A stretch of DNA of 44,894 nt, taken from the NCBI GenBank assembly GCA_048213135.1, contig PS015500.1, forward strand, positions 1 through 44,894, written 5' to 3'. The translations under genes were made by a program, and so were the position numbers. A model generated the notes under the pieces. That model had not been told where the DNA came from, made no database searches, and saw only the letters and a list, made by a program, of their open reading frames with translations. Source of the stretch: Reclinomonas americana ATCC 50394 (Eukaryota > Jakobida > Jakobea > Jakobida). Below are positions 30,201-42,200 of the stretch, piece after piece; the first letter of the stretch is position 1, and each line of letters begins with the position of its first letter.

Positions 30201-33200
30201 AGGATCAGCCTCGTGCGTCTCCTGTTGTTCTCGTGCTCATCGAATGGAACTGTATCTCACCTGCTTGTGTGTACGTGCGCGCGCGTCCAGTCTCATATCT
30301 CCCGTTCTACGTGCACCCGTCGCTTGGCACCAAGGTCGGTCTCGAAAAGAACCAGTGCGTCCCCAAAATGCAGCACCTCATTTCACGCCGACCTCCCTTC
30401 TCATTCACAGGTCTTTATCACGGCCAGTACGATTTCTGTTATCAGGGGCGTTATCTTTCCGCTGGCTGGGAGCGCCTCCCCCAGCAATCAACTGCAAGTC
30501 GGCGTCACGGTTCGCGATGTATATGGCGCATCTGTCGATGTCTACTCCACGATTGTGGTTCTCGAGTCGACCGCACCGTCCACAACTGCGAGTGATGGAG
30601 CCTTTCTCCGCGGCAGCTTTGACCGAGCGCAGCAGCTTGACCTTACCGACTTTACCGACAGTGAGGTGGCAGATGCCATGGGCTCGCTGAGTGCCGGCGT
30701 ATCGGCACTAACTGTGGGTGACCAGTCTGCGCTGCTCGATGGTGAGACACCCTGTTGCCATGTGGGTATCTCGCGCGCGTCACCGGATTCTCACAAGGAC
30801 GATGCAGTCTCTTCCAACCGAGCAGCCGTTCGTGACGCCTCCATGTTGTTGTCGGCGACCGCTGCGAAAATCGACTTGTCACTCTCTCCCGAAACCACCA
30901 CCACCATGTTGTTTGTGGCCGGAGATCTGGCCAGGTGATCTCGACTCCCCGTCACTCAGCGTGCTCTCGCCCGTTTACTCACTGGCGCATTCGCATGTCA
31001 GCTCACTGCGTGATATGGGCAAGAGTGATGACTCTGCGGCCGCTGCCACAGCCGCCGCAAGTTCCCTGATGCAAACAGCTGTGCACATGGCGACAATCGG
31101 CAGCTATCTTCCAGTGTCCTCCGTGCAGGTGAGAGGAATGGGGAAACCGGGGGGAGGATAATAGGGAAGGGAGAGAGGGAGGTAGGGAGAGAGGAGGAGA
31201 AGGAGAGAGAGGGATAGAGAAGGAGAAGGAGGGAGAGGAGGAGGAGAGAGGGGAGAAAGATGAAGGAGTAGACCCGCCACTCACTTGCGTGTCACTCACC
31301 GATTGCTTGCATTTCGGAGGCGAGGAAGAGAGCGTGGGGAGAAGGAAGAAGGAGAGAGATGTAGGAAGGAAGGGGAAACGGAGAGAGGTAGACACACCTC
31401 TCACTTGCTTCTTCTCAAAGCACACTCACCGATTGCCTGCATGTCGGTGGCGAGGGAGAGAGCGGGAGGAGAAGGAAGAAGGAGAGACGGAGACAGAGTA
31501 ACTCGTCTCTCACTTGTGTCTTTCTCAAGCACACTCACCGATTGCTGTAAGGGAGAGAGCTAGAGGAGAAGGCAGAGGGGAGACGGCGAGAGGAAAGATG
31601 AAGAAAGGGCAAGGAATAGACACACCTCTCATTTACTTCATTCTCAAAGCACACTCACCGATTGCTGCATGTCGGTGGCGAGATTCCTGATGGAGAGAGC
31701 GGAAGTTTGAAGAGAGGACATGAAGTGCAGATTGTTGTCAGGGGATATTTTAGTTGTAAGCAGCTACGAGTGCTCACTCTCTGCCGCACTGAGTAGCTGC
31801 TGGTGTCGACGGTGGATACGGTGTTTGGAGCCACGCGGGACACAGTGCTGGACGGAGAGATGGCGAATAATGGTGTCGCGGCGCTGTCCACTGTCGGCTT
31901 TCATGCTGTCAACACGAAGACCGCCGGCGATCCTGCGATTGCCATCATTGGCACCAACATACAGCTGGTGTCTGCGTACCTTTCGCCGTCAGCGACGGCG
32001 CCTGGCATCCAGGTCTGTGCTGCCCGGGCAGCCTGCTAATGTCTCTCGAAAACTGCTCACAAAACTGTTAATTGCGCACACAGTTCTCCAGCAGCTCCAC
32101 CTTCACCGTGCCTCCGACGGATGATGTTGCCTCCTCCCTGGTCACGCAGTACCAGTTCCCATGGAGCGTTACGGAGCGACTGCAGGGTGTCTACCCGATC
32201 ATCACCTCGACGCTTATCGACAATGGTTGGTCACCTGGTGTATTGCGTGCAGTAGTCTGAAGCATGTCTTCCCATTACATGGCTGTCACAGGTCTGCTGC
32301 CCTACACGGATAGCCGCAACTCCACTACCGTCTTCCTGAGTCCTGTCCAGCGAGTGTCTCTGCAAACGGCAAACGGAGTGCCGATCGCTCTCAACGCCAC
32401 TGCGGGTGAATCGTTCACGTTCGAGATTGCTCGTCAAGATAGCGCGCTCCTGGCCGCCGTCGCGCCGCAGCTGGTACGTCTCATGTGCATGCTTGCCTGC
32501 CCGTGAATGTGTCGTGTCTCACCTCCTGGCAAAGCGCGATGTGTTGGAGTACATTGATGGTTGTGGAGTGCGTGGCTTGCACTCACCCGAGGCAGCTGAC
32601 GATGGCGACACGACGCTGGTGGCCCTGGACGACAGTCGTTGCGCTTTGCATTGCAATTATGTGTGTCAGCTGACGAATAGGCGCATGTGCTTACGAGTCT
32701 GTACAGATTGCAACCGGACCGTGTACCGCAGTGACAATCGTGCGTGCGCATGATGCCATTGGCGCTAGGCGAGGGGTTCTCACGGCGCTTTTCTGTTCTT
32801 TGTTTGTTTCTACAGCGACTGCTGCCGATTTCGGCAAGCTTTGTGTGTTCTGGAACGAGACCAGGCAGCAGTGGATATCGGACGGATGCAAAACGTTGCG
32901 ACGCCGCACGGTGCATCGTTTGCGCTCTGTCCTCACGCACTGACGAATACACACACGTGACAGATTTGTGCGAGTGACGCGCGGAACCCACGACGTGCAG
33001 TCGTTTGTGTGTCGTTGTAATCACATGACGGATTTTAGCGTGAATTGTGCGTCCTTTGGGTGGCGACGCGTGAGTGTTCTATCGTGCTGATTCGCATTGC
33101 TCTCTCTCTCTCTCTCGGCAGTGCACGATATCTTCGACATTCACTTTACCTTTGTCTCGTTGCGTTTGTACTCGGCGGTGTTGTTGAGTCGCAAGTGAGC

Positions 33201-36200
33201 TAAAGTGACGATTCTCAGTCCTGCCGACCTTCTGTCACTCTTCACGGGCCAGCTGATGAGGAGCTCGACATTTTCGATTGTCATTGGTAAGCACTCGCCG
33301 ACCCGCTGTCACCACGAGCCTGCTCACCCACTCACCACCCTGCGCGCACCAGTGATTCAAGTCATCTATCTCATCCAGCTGTACATTGGCTTCAAAATGG
33401 ACAAGGCGAGCGACCGGCAGCTGGTCCGGTGTGTCACCATGTTAAAAATGCCGTTGCGGCAAGCTGAGCTGGCTGGCGTCAAGTTTGCCGGGTGCGTATT
33501 GCGTCGGGCGATTTCTTTGATTTGATCCTGAAAGTGAGCGTGTGTGATTGTGCACAGTGTGTTCTCCACCGCCGACCTGCGCGACCGCGATCTGCAGGCA
33601 GAAGATACAGGTGTGTATGCCTATCGCAGAGTCTTTGTGGCATCGCGCTGTTCACCCGTGTCGTTCATTCGGACAGACTCACTTCGGGCACTTGAAAGGC
33701 ATTTCGTGGCTGTTTCACGATTCCGACGTTTTGTGGCCATTGTTCTTGCGAGTCTCTTGCGTTTCTATGCTCGTTTCTAACTTGAATGCGCACAGAGCTC
33801 GTGCGCTCGGTGATACGCATCAATCGCGGCCGCAATTGGTTGATGAGACGTGCATTGGCCATGTGGACGGCTGTGAGAGGTGTGTGCATGCTGCTTGATT
33901 AGTGCGGCCTGTGCACTTCTGAGTAGCGTGGTGGCTCCGTGCAGATGACCACTCGTGGGTGTCGACGATAATCTGCCCGAATGCGGATCGCTTTCGGCGA
34001 ACGCAGCGTGTGACGGTGCGGGAGGGAGGAAAGGGGGGAAGGGAAGGGAGGGGGGAAGGGAGGGGAGGGAGGGAGGGAAGGGAAGGGCGGGAGGGGGAGG
34101 GAGAGGGAGGGAGGTGGAAGGGTGGGGAGAGGGAGAAGGGAGCAAGTTCGAAAAGGCGTACACACAGAGAACTCGCAGCAGAGAGAGAAAGAGAGACACG
34201 GCTCACGCACTGACCGTAGGCACACAGTTGTGTTGTCAAACTAAGAGAGGAGAAGAGAAAGGAGAATGGGAGATGGAGAAGTTTAGCACAGTAGTAACCG
34301 TGTGCTGAGAGGGACGGGGGCGAGAAGGAAAGGACGCAAAGTGCACAGTGGCTGTGCGCAGGGTGCAAGAGAGAGGGAGGGAGACAAAGAGACAGGGACA
34401 CGGGCAACTTGCCGGACTCTTTAGCAGTCTTCAGCAAGCCACGCGCAGAGTGTGCAGAAAGAGACTGTCAGACGAGGGACGTAGTTGTCTTTCAACTCGG
34501 AGAGGGAAAAGAGAGGAGAAGGGAGACGGTAGACTTGCAATACTCTTCACATGACCGCCGCACACTGCACTGTCGCCGTACGCACAATGAGAGTGAGAGG
34601 GAGGGAGAGAGATGTGTCGGCTCAGCACAATGACTGTCAAGCAGTTGTCTTGTTTCAACTCAGAGAGGGGATAAGGAGAGGAGAGCAATGAGAAAGCGAG
34701 GTAGGGGGATTGTGGTCTTGCAAGACTCTTCAGGAGACTATTGCGCTGCGTGCAGTCACGGTGTACAGCATGAGAGGGAGAGGTGTGAGAGAGAGAGGGA
34801 GAGGGGTTGGAGAACTACCAGGACTCTTCAGGCGACGGTCGCGTTGTGTGCAGTCATGGTGCACATCATGAGGAGGAGAATGCAAGAGAGAAAGAGGGGC
34901 TGTGTTTCAAACTTTCGCAGAGAACTCATGCACGTCGCACTGCCGTCTTAGAAGGAGAGAAAAGAGTCTGTAAGAAGCCGCCACACGCACTGTCGCTGTG
35001 CCGTACCATGTTTTCGATCGCGTGCTTCTATTCATCTCGAGCACCCTCTCTATCTTCTCTCCGCAAGTGGTCTGCGTTGGACCGAACTATGGAGTGACCA
35101 TTTTCCGCAAGTGACACTCACACTGTGTCTCTGTCTCCTTCTTCACTCCCATTCATTGATAACTTGCTCACTCCACGATTCCTTCAGGTTCTGTGGTTTG
35201 CCGTGTGCCTGGCTCTGTACACCAATGCCGTGTTTGCCGAGCAAGCCACCGTCGCGGGTGGTGGTTCCGCCTTCCTTCGCGAAATGCTGATTGGGATCAT
35301 CTCTGGTTTCGTGCACTCGGATCGTGTCACTGCTGTGTCGTTCCTCACGCTTGTCTGCAGGCGTGATCATGGCGCCGGCGGTGTGGGTTGTCTCGCAGAT
35401 ATTCATGCGCACGCCGCGTATTGTAATGCAGTTGCCTTCTGCTCACGAAACAACAACCGGCAAGCGGGTGGAGGTGACATCCATCGACATGCCCGCCGAC
35501 GATGCAAGCGACTTGGAGTGCGCAGAGCCGGCTCGCAAGGTGATTTTCATGTGGAGTGGGAGGGCGTGGTTTGCAATCAAGTTCGCGATGTAACAACGAT
35601 TGTGTGCTTCTGTACACGCGCAGAGTCACCGCACCATGGTGGTGTCTGCGCGTGGGCAACGGTCACCTCCGCCACCACCACCACCACCACCATCTTTGCC
35701 CCCGCGCGTTGCTCGACTGAGATTGCGAGGCGAATCCAGCACGCATTTGCTCACTGCCGTGTCCCAGCTGCGAAAGAATGACGTTTTTGGCGCGCTGTTG
35801 CATTACGCACACCACGGCCGACAGAGAGCAGTTGCGTCGATGCTGGGAGGAGGGGGTAAAGAGAATCTGCGAGGATGGTGTGAGAGAAGGAAAAGGAAGA
35901 GAACAAAGAGAAACAGAAAGAACCGAGAGAAAGAGGAGAGCAGATAGTAGTGGGAAAGAAATGAGTGGGAGGACAGTTGAGCAGGCGATGGAGAAACGAA
36001 CTTGATGTGAGGGGCGGAGGAAGGAGAAGATGGATGAGGAGACAGGGTTGAGAAGATAGTGGAGGAATGAAGTTGATGCGTGAGGAGTGAGAAAAAGAGG
36101 TGGGCAATTACCTCGATAAGGAGGACAGAAATGACATGATGGCCATGAGAAATGGTGAGGTCGGAGTGAGAGACAGAGATGAGCAGATGGTTGATGCGAG

Positions 36201-39200
36201 AGAGGAGGATAGGAGGGGCGCGAGTTCGAAGGTATCTGCGCAGATGAAGTGAGTGACAGATGCGGGAAGAATCGGGAGAAGGCAACGGTGGACCGAGGGA
36301 ATGGTTGAATGAGGGGCAACTGAGCTGATTGAGAAGGAACGAGCTCGATGGAAAGGAGGAATGGGAAGAAAGCGAGACGAGTCGGTGCAGATGGAGGTTT
36401 GAGTAGCTGGAAGAGGGAAACGAACTTCAAGTTCGGATTGTTATTGGAGTGAGGGAAAAGAAGGGTAGATTGCACACACGTGATGGGTTGCAGTTGGATG
36501 CGGAGTGTGCTTGTTGTTGAGACTGGGGCAGGACGTACTTCTTGTATTCAACTCGGAGTATGCCAGAGTGGTGCTTCTGGATTTCATTCTTACAGACACT
36601 GCTTTCTCCACCTTGTATCAGTGCACAATTGGCGCTCAAGTCGCCACCACTCCGTTCCTTGATATCTCTCCTTTGTCAAACCTGTCTCATGACTGATCGA
36701 TCCATCAGGTCCCCGTTGGCTTCTCGCTGGCGGCGCTGCAGCGCGAATTCTTCGAGTGGGTGAACAGCGCCGACATGGAAAAGGAGAGTTGGGCGCCGGA
36801 GATGTCGGCCGACGAGTTTCAGCGTCTGTGGCTTGCGCAATACGCCATGATGGGTGCCGGTGCCGATGGCCCCGGTAACAACCTGCTGGACTCGCGCGCT
36901 CGCCTGCTGTCGTTTGTGTCAGACAAGGAGTTGGTTGGCGACATGAGTGCACCGCCGTCGGTCGGCAGTGGACTGGCGTCCGTGCGCATGGGCCGTGGTG
37001 CGGCGACACACTTGTGAGTCAAGTGGCCTTTGCTTTCTAGATCTCCGAGTCCGTGCTCACTAGTTGAACTGCAGCGACAAGAGTGGTGGCTCGAATCTGT
37101 GGCACTCGGTGATGCCACCATCACCGCATTTCGTGGTGAGTGAGGTGACGACTGTGCATGCGCACGAACTGGTGGACGACAATGAGGGCTCGTCGGTGAG
37201 TGGAATGTGATGCACTGTTTTCATTCAACAAGGCGTCGCTGACCCGTGAATCCAGGCGCGCAATATCGATCTCCACCGTGTGCGAGTGCTTGCCATGCTG
37301 AGGAAGCAGAATGTCGTCGGTGCCTGGATGTACTTTATGACTAGCGTTCGACAGCAGCAGTCCTCGTCGGTGAGCGTGTTTTGGCGTGCCGTCGTTCTTG
37401 CTGTTGTGCCAGCTCACACTTTTTTCTTCGCAGGTCACGCAGTCAACGACACTGTCTGCACTATTCCGCGAATTCCTTGCCTGGCAGCGTTCTTTACTTG
37501 CGCGCGGCGATAGCGATTGTTCTTCGGTGCTCTCTGAGGAGGAGTTTGTACGGCTGTGGCGTCAGAAGAAGGCAAGAGCCAACGGCGACGAGCAAGCTGC
37601 ATCGTTGGCCGCATTCTTGACTGCAAATCGCATCGTGGACGACGTGGGCCAGCACAGCAAGGATGACGCCGATGCTGATTCCGATGGGTGAGCAAGCTGG
37701 CGTGCACTCATGCGGGTTACATACGCTCACTCACATTCTACTCAATAATAGGCTTGCTAACCGCACCACATTGTTGAGGTCAGCGCTTTCCGTCAACCCT
37801 CTCTACTCAATGCGTCCTTCAGTTCTTGACCATTTTTCCTGCTTCACCCCAGGTCTCCGGTACCATCTCCGCCAATGTCGTCGTCGCCGTTTGTTCCAGT
37901 AATGGTGAAGTGACCACTGTCGTGGGCAATCAAGCATACTAATACGCTCACACTGCGTTCTTCATGCCCAGCAAACTGCGCTGTGGCACCGAGTACGCGG
38001 AATGGCTGTCGATCAGCAGCAGCAGGCTGAAGATGGTGAACACGCCAGCGGCAATGGCTCGATGCTGGCGATCGGACCATTGACTCGCCGCGTCTCTCTG
38101 AGCGGAGCCGATGCAAGTGGGTGAGTGAGTCGATGCTGCGTGCATTAACATGGTGGTGCGATCGACAGTGCCTCACGTTTGCGAATGCGCAGAGTGCACC
38201 GTCCAGTAGCCGTGCCAGCTGGCCGGTTCGTAAAAGAGAGTGAGAGTGTTTGAGTTCTGCTCACTGCTGCTGACGCACTGTGCGCACGTCGCTGTTAGGT
38301 CACCTGTTGATTGGAGTCATCGTCAACGGGGGCACCATGAAGCACCAGCTCTGACTGTGCCTTTGGTGTCCGCCTCCACTCCGCCGCCTTCCATGATGGT
38401 GAGAAGACGATGATCTGCAGTGGAAGTGATGTAGCTGCTACATGTACACACAAAAAAAGGAGAAGCACACGCACACTTACGCCGTCGGCACGCGCACAGC
38501 ACTCTGCCATGTGGCAACGAGTTCGCACTCTGTTGGCTGATCAACAACGGTCTCGCAACAACATGCCCATGCTGGAGCCGCCGGATGGCGATTTCAAGTT
38601 GAAGCAGGTGAGCGAATGGGATAGAGAGCAATAATGTCCTCAAAGGTTTCTTTCATTCGTCGATCACGGCTTCTTGGTGATCTGGGAGGAGCGCGGGAAT
38701 TGGCTCCCGTACTGACGTGCACGCGCGCACAGATTGGTGGAATCCAGTATCCCGTTCCTAGCATCACAGTGGAGGATCGTAGTGAGCGCCCGCGCCGTCG
38801 ATACATCACGGCGGTTCCTGTTGGTGAGAGGGGGGAGAAGAGGGAAAGGGAAGGGACGGGGAAAAGGAAAAGGAGAAGGGAAAGGGAAAGGGAAAGGGAA
38901 AGGGAAAGGGAAAGGGAAAGGGAAAGGGAAAGGGAAAGGGAAAGGGAAAGGGAAAGGGAGGGGAGAGAGGAAGAGAGGAAAGGACAAGTGAGTGGATTGA
39001 TGATATTGAGAGGTAAGTGAGGAAGCAACAGAAAAGAACGAGGGAGGCAAGAGAGACAACGGAAGAAAAGAGAGAGCTAAAGGTACATAGAACCAAGTGT
39101 GGAAGGGAGAGAGTAACGTGGAAGGACAAGTAAAAGCAGAGAAAGAGAGAGAGAGTGAGAGAGGCAGGAGAGGAAAATGCGGAAAGCAGGGAGGTGGTGA

Positions 39201-42200
39201 GGAGAGGCAAGGGAGAGCGGAGAGAGACATGAGAGGAAAATGCGAAAGGAAGAGCAGTAACAGGAAGGGCAAGAGAGAGCCGACAGAGAGAGGCAGGAGA
39301 GGCAAGGAAAAGCCGGGAGAGAAGGGAGAGGCAAGTGTGGATGGAAGAGGAGTACCGAGGAAGGGAGAGCAGAGAGCGGAGTGAGAGAAGATGCAAATAT
39401 ATGGAAAGATGAGAGGTAACGAGGAAGGGCAAGGGGGAGCCGAGACGGAAGGGGGAGGCACGTTTGGAAGGATGTGTGGCAACGAAGAAGTGCGTGTANN
39501 NNNNNNNNNNNNNNNNNNNNNNNNNNNNNNNNNNNNNNNNNNNNNNNNNNNNNNNNNNNNNNNNNNNNNNNNNNNNNNNNNNNNNNNNNNNNNNNNNNNN
39601 NNNNNNNNNNNNNNNNNNNNNNNNNNNNNNNNNNNNNNNNNNNNNNNNNNNNNNNNNNNNNNNNNNNNNNNNNNNNNNNNNNNNNNNNCATGATTCTGCG
39701 AAACGAGATCAAACTGGTGAGCAAGCGACACCAGCGCGCGACAATCACACAAAAATACCTTCCAGCGCTTTGCGAATCGACGCAGCGCCACGTTCGTTGT
39801 TTCAACCTCGGCTATCGCTTCCGCGGTCTCTCGGCGATCTGTTCGGATGGGCACATGTTGGACGTAATGGAGACCGCGGACAGCAGCACAGCATCCAGAC
39901 GCACCGCTTGTCGATGAACTGCTTCCACTCGAAACACTGTTCTCCTCATCCCAGGCACAGCGAGTCCCTGCAAGCATCCAGTGGTTGGCAAGGGACAATC
40001 GACTGCACTCATGCACACCATACAGATCGTCGCGGCTCCAAAGAGTGAAAGGGACAGTCGCAGCGGTGGCAAACAGAGAGCCAAGAGAGCTCGAAGGAAG
40101 ACAGAGTGAAAGAGACCAGAAGAAAGAGACACCAGGGGAGAAAGAGAGGAGGTGACATGCAAGAGGGCGAAAGAAATGGCTGCCTCTCTCCGCGTTCCCT
40201 TGCTCTTCCTCGCTGGGTCTCTTCCTTTCTCATCTTGCCTCTCCTGTCTCTCTCTGCTTTCCCATGCCATTCCTCGTTGTCTCTCTTCCTTCCACATTTG
40301 CCTCTCCCTTCTCTCTCAGCTTTTCCTTGCCTCTCCTGTCTCTCTCTCGGCTCTCTCTTACCCTTCCTCGTTACCTCTCTTCCTTCCACACATGCCTCTC
40401 CTGTCTCTCTCTCTCTCTCTCTCTCAGCTTCCCCTTGCCATTCCTCATTGTCTCTCTTCCTTCCACACTTGCCTCCCCCTTCTATCCCAGCTTTTCCTTG
40501 CCTCTCCTGTCTCTCTCTCGGCTCTCTCATGCCCTTCCTCGTTACCTCTCATCTTTCCATATTTTGCTTCTTCTCTCTCTCCTACTTTTCCCGCTCATTC
40601 TTGCTATCTCTCTTCTTTCCACACTTGGTTCCTGTCTCTCTCCGCTCTCCCATGCCTCTCCTGCCTCTTCTGTCTCTCTCTCTGTCGGCTCTCTCTTGCC
40701 CTTCCTAGTTACTGCTCTTCCTTCCGCATTTTCCTCTCATGTCTCTCGCCGCTCTCCCTTGCCTCTCCTCACCACCTGTCTTCTTTCCACACTTACCTCT
40801 CCTGCCTCTCTCTGCTTCTCCTTGCCTTTCCTCGTTCTCAGTCTTCCTTCCACACTCGCCTCATCTGTCACCCTCTCTGCTTCCCATGCCCTTCCTCTTC
40901 ATCTGCCTTGTTGTTCTCCACTCTCCCCTTGCCTTTCCTCGTTCTCAGTCATCTTCTATCTCTCNNNNNNNNNNNNNNNNNNNNNNNNNNNNNNNNNNNN
41001 NNNNNNNNNNNNNNNNNNNNNNNNNNNNNNNNNNNNNNNNNNNNNNNNNNNNNNNNNNNNNNNNNNNNNNNNNNNNNNNNNNNNNNNNNNNNNNNNNNNN
41101 NNNNNNNNNNNNNNNNNNNNNNNNNNNNNNNNNNNNNNNNNNNNNNNNNNNNNNNNNNNNNNNNNNNNNNNNNNNNNNNNNNNNNNNNNNNNNNNNNNNN
41201 NNNNNNNNNNNNNNNNNNNNNNNNNNNNNNNNNNNNNNNNNNNNNNNNNNNNNNNNNNNNNNNNNNNNNNNNNNNNNNNNNNNNNNNNNNNNNNNNNNNN
41301 NNNNNNNNNNNNNNNNNNNNNNNNNNNNNNNNNNNNNNNNNNNNNNNNNNNNNNNNNNNNNNNNNNNNNNNNNNNNNNNNNNNNNNNNNNNNNNNNNNNN
41401 NNNNNNNNNNNNNNNNNNNNNNNNNNNNNNNNNNNNNNNNNNNNNNNNNNNNNNNNNNNNNNNNNNNNNNNNNNNNNNNNNNNNNNNNNNNNNNNNNNNN
41501 NNNNNNNNNNNNNNNATCTGCCTCTCGAGTTGGTGCCGTGGACATTCGTGGTCATATGGTGAGTCTGGAGCAAGCAAAGGGGAACCGTTCACTCCTTGCC
41601 CCTGTCCTTGGGGGGAAAATTGGGGGCAACATTGCTGATTCTGTGTTGCGAATTAGGCTCACCGGCATCTTCCTCATCATCATGACCCTGATCACGGCGT
41701 CGAGGTCGGTCTCCTTTCGCCTGTGTAGGCCATTTCGATTGCCCTGTTGGATTCACGTTTCGCGCTTGTACAGGGTGCTGAATGATTTGGAGGCGGCTGG
41801 CAACGGCGGTCTGATTGCCTCGGCTTGTGGAATCAGGTATGGGGCTGTCGCTTGAACATTGCACGAGATCGCATGCTAACTGACAATAATGTGTACGGTA
41901 GCGGTGTGTCTGCGTGTGTGCGTACTGTGGTTCTCCTGTCTGTGTTTGCTCACGAATGATCCCCTCTGCGTACTCTCTACCACCCTTGGCCGCACACAAT
42001 CAGTGGTGAGTGCTTTGGTCTGTCACACATTGCCTGGTTGAGTGCTGAACGCGAGTTTCTCTGTCTGCAGGGTCAAGGTGTGACGAAGAGGGTGTGAGTG
42101 TGCATCATCGCAAGTCAGACTCACTGTGCGTCGTGTTACAGACATCCTGATCAACGAGCCGCTCAAGATCGCCTTCTTTGCCTTCCTCGGTGCGTGGTGT

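Noticed and set aside
38664-40016. 450-residue minus-strand open frame
   Set aside because: Most of it is translated pyrimidine repeat and N; only the 39690-40016 part is unique and shows no recognisable domain.
40152-41855. 567-residue plus-strand open frame
   Set aside because: A translation of the CT-rich minisatellite and 551 N, not a gene.
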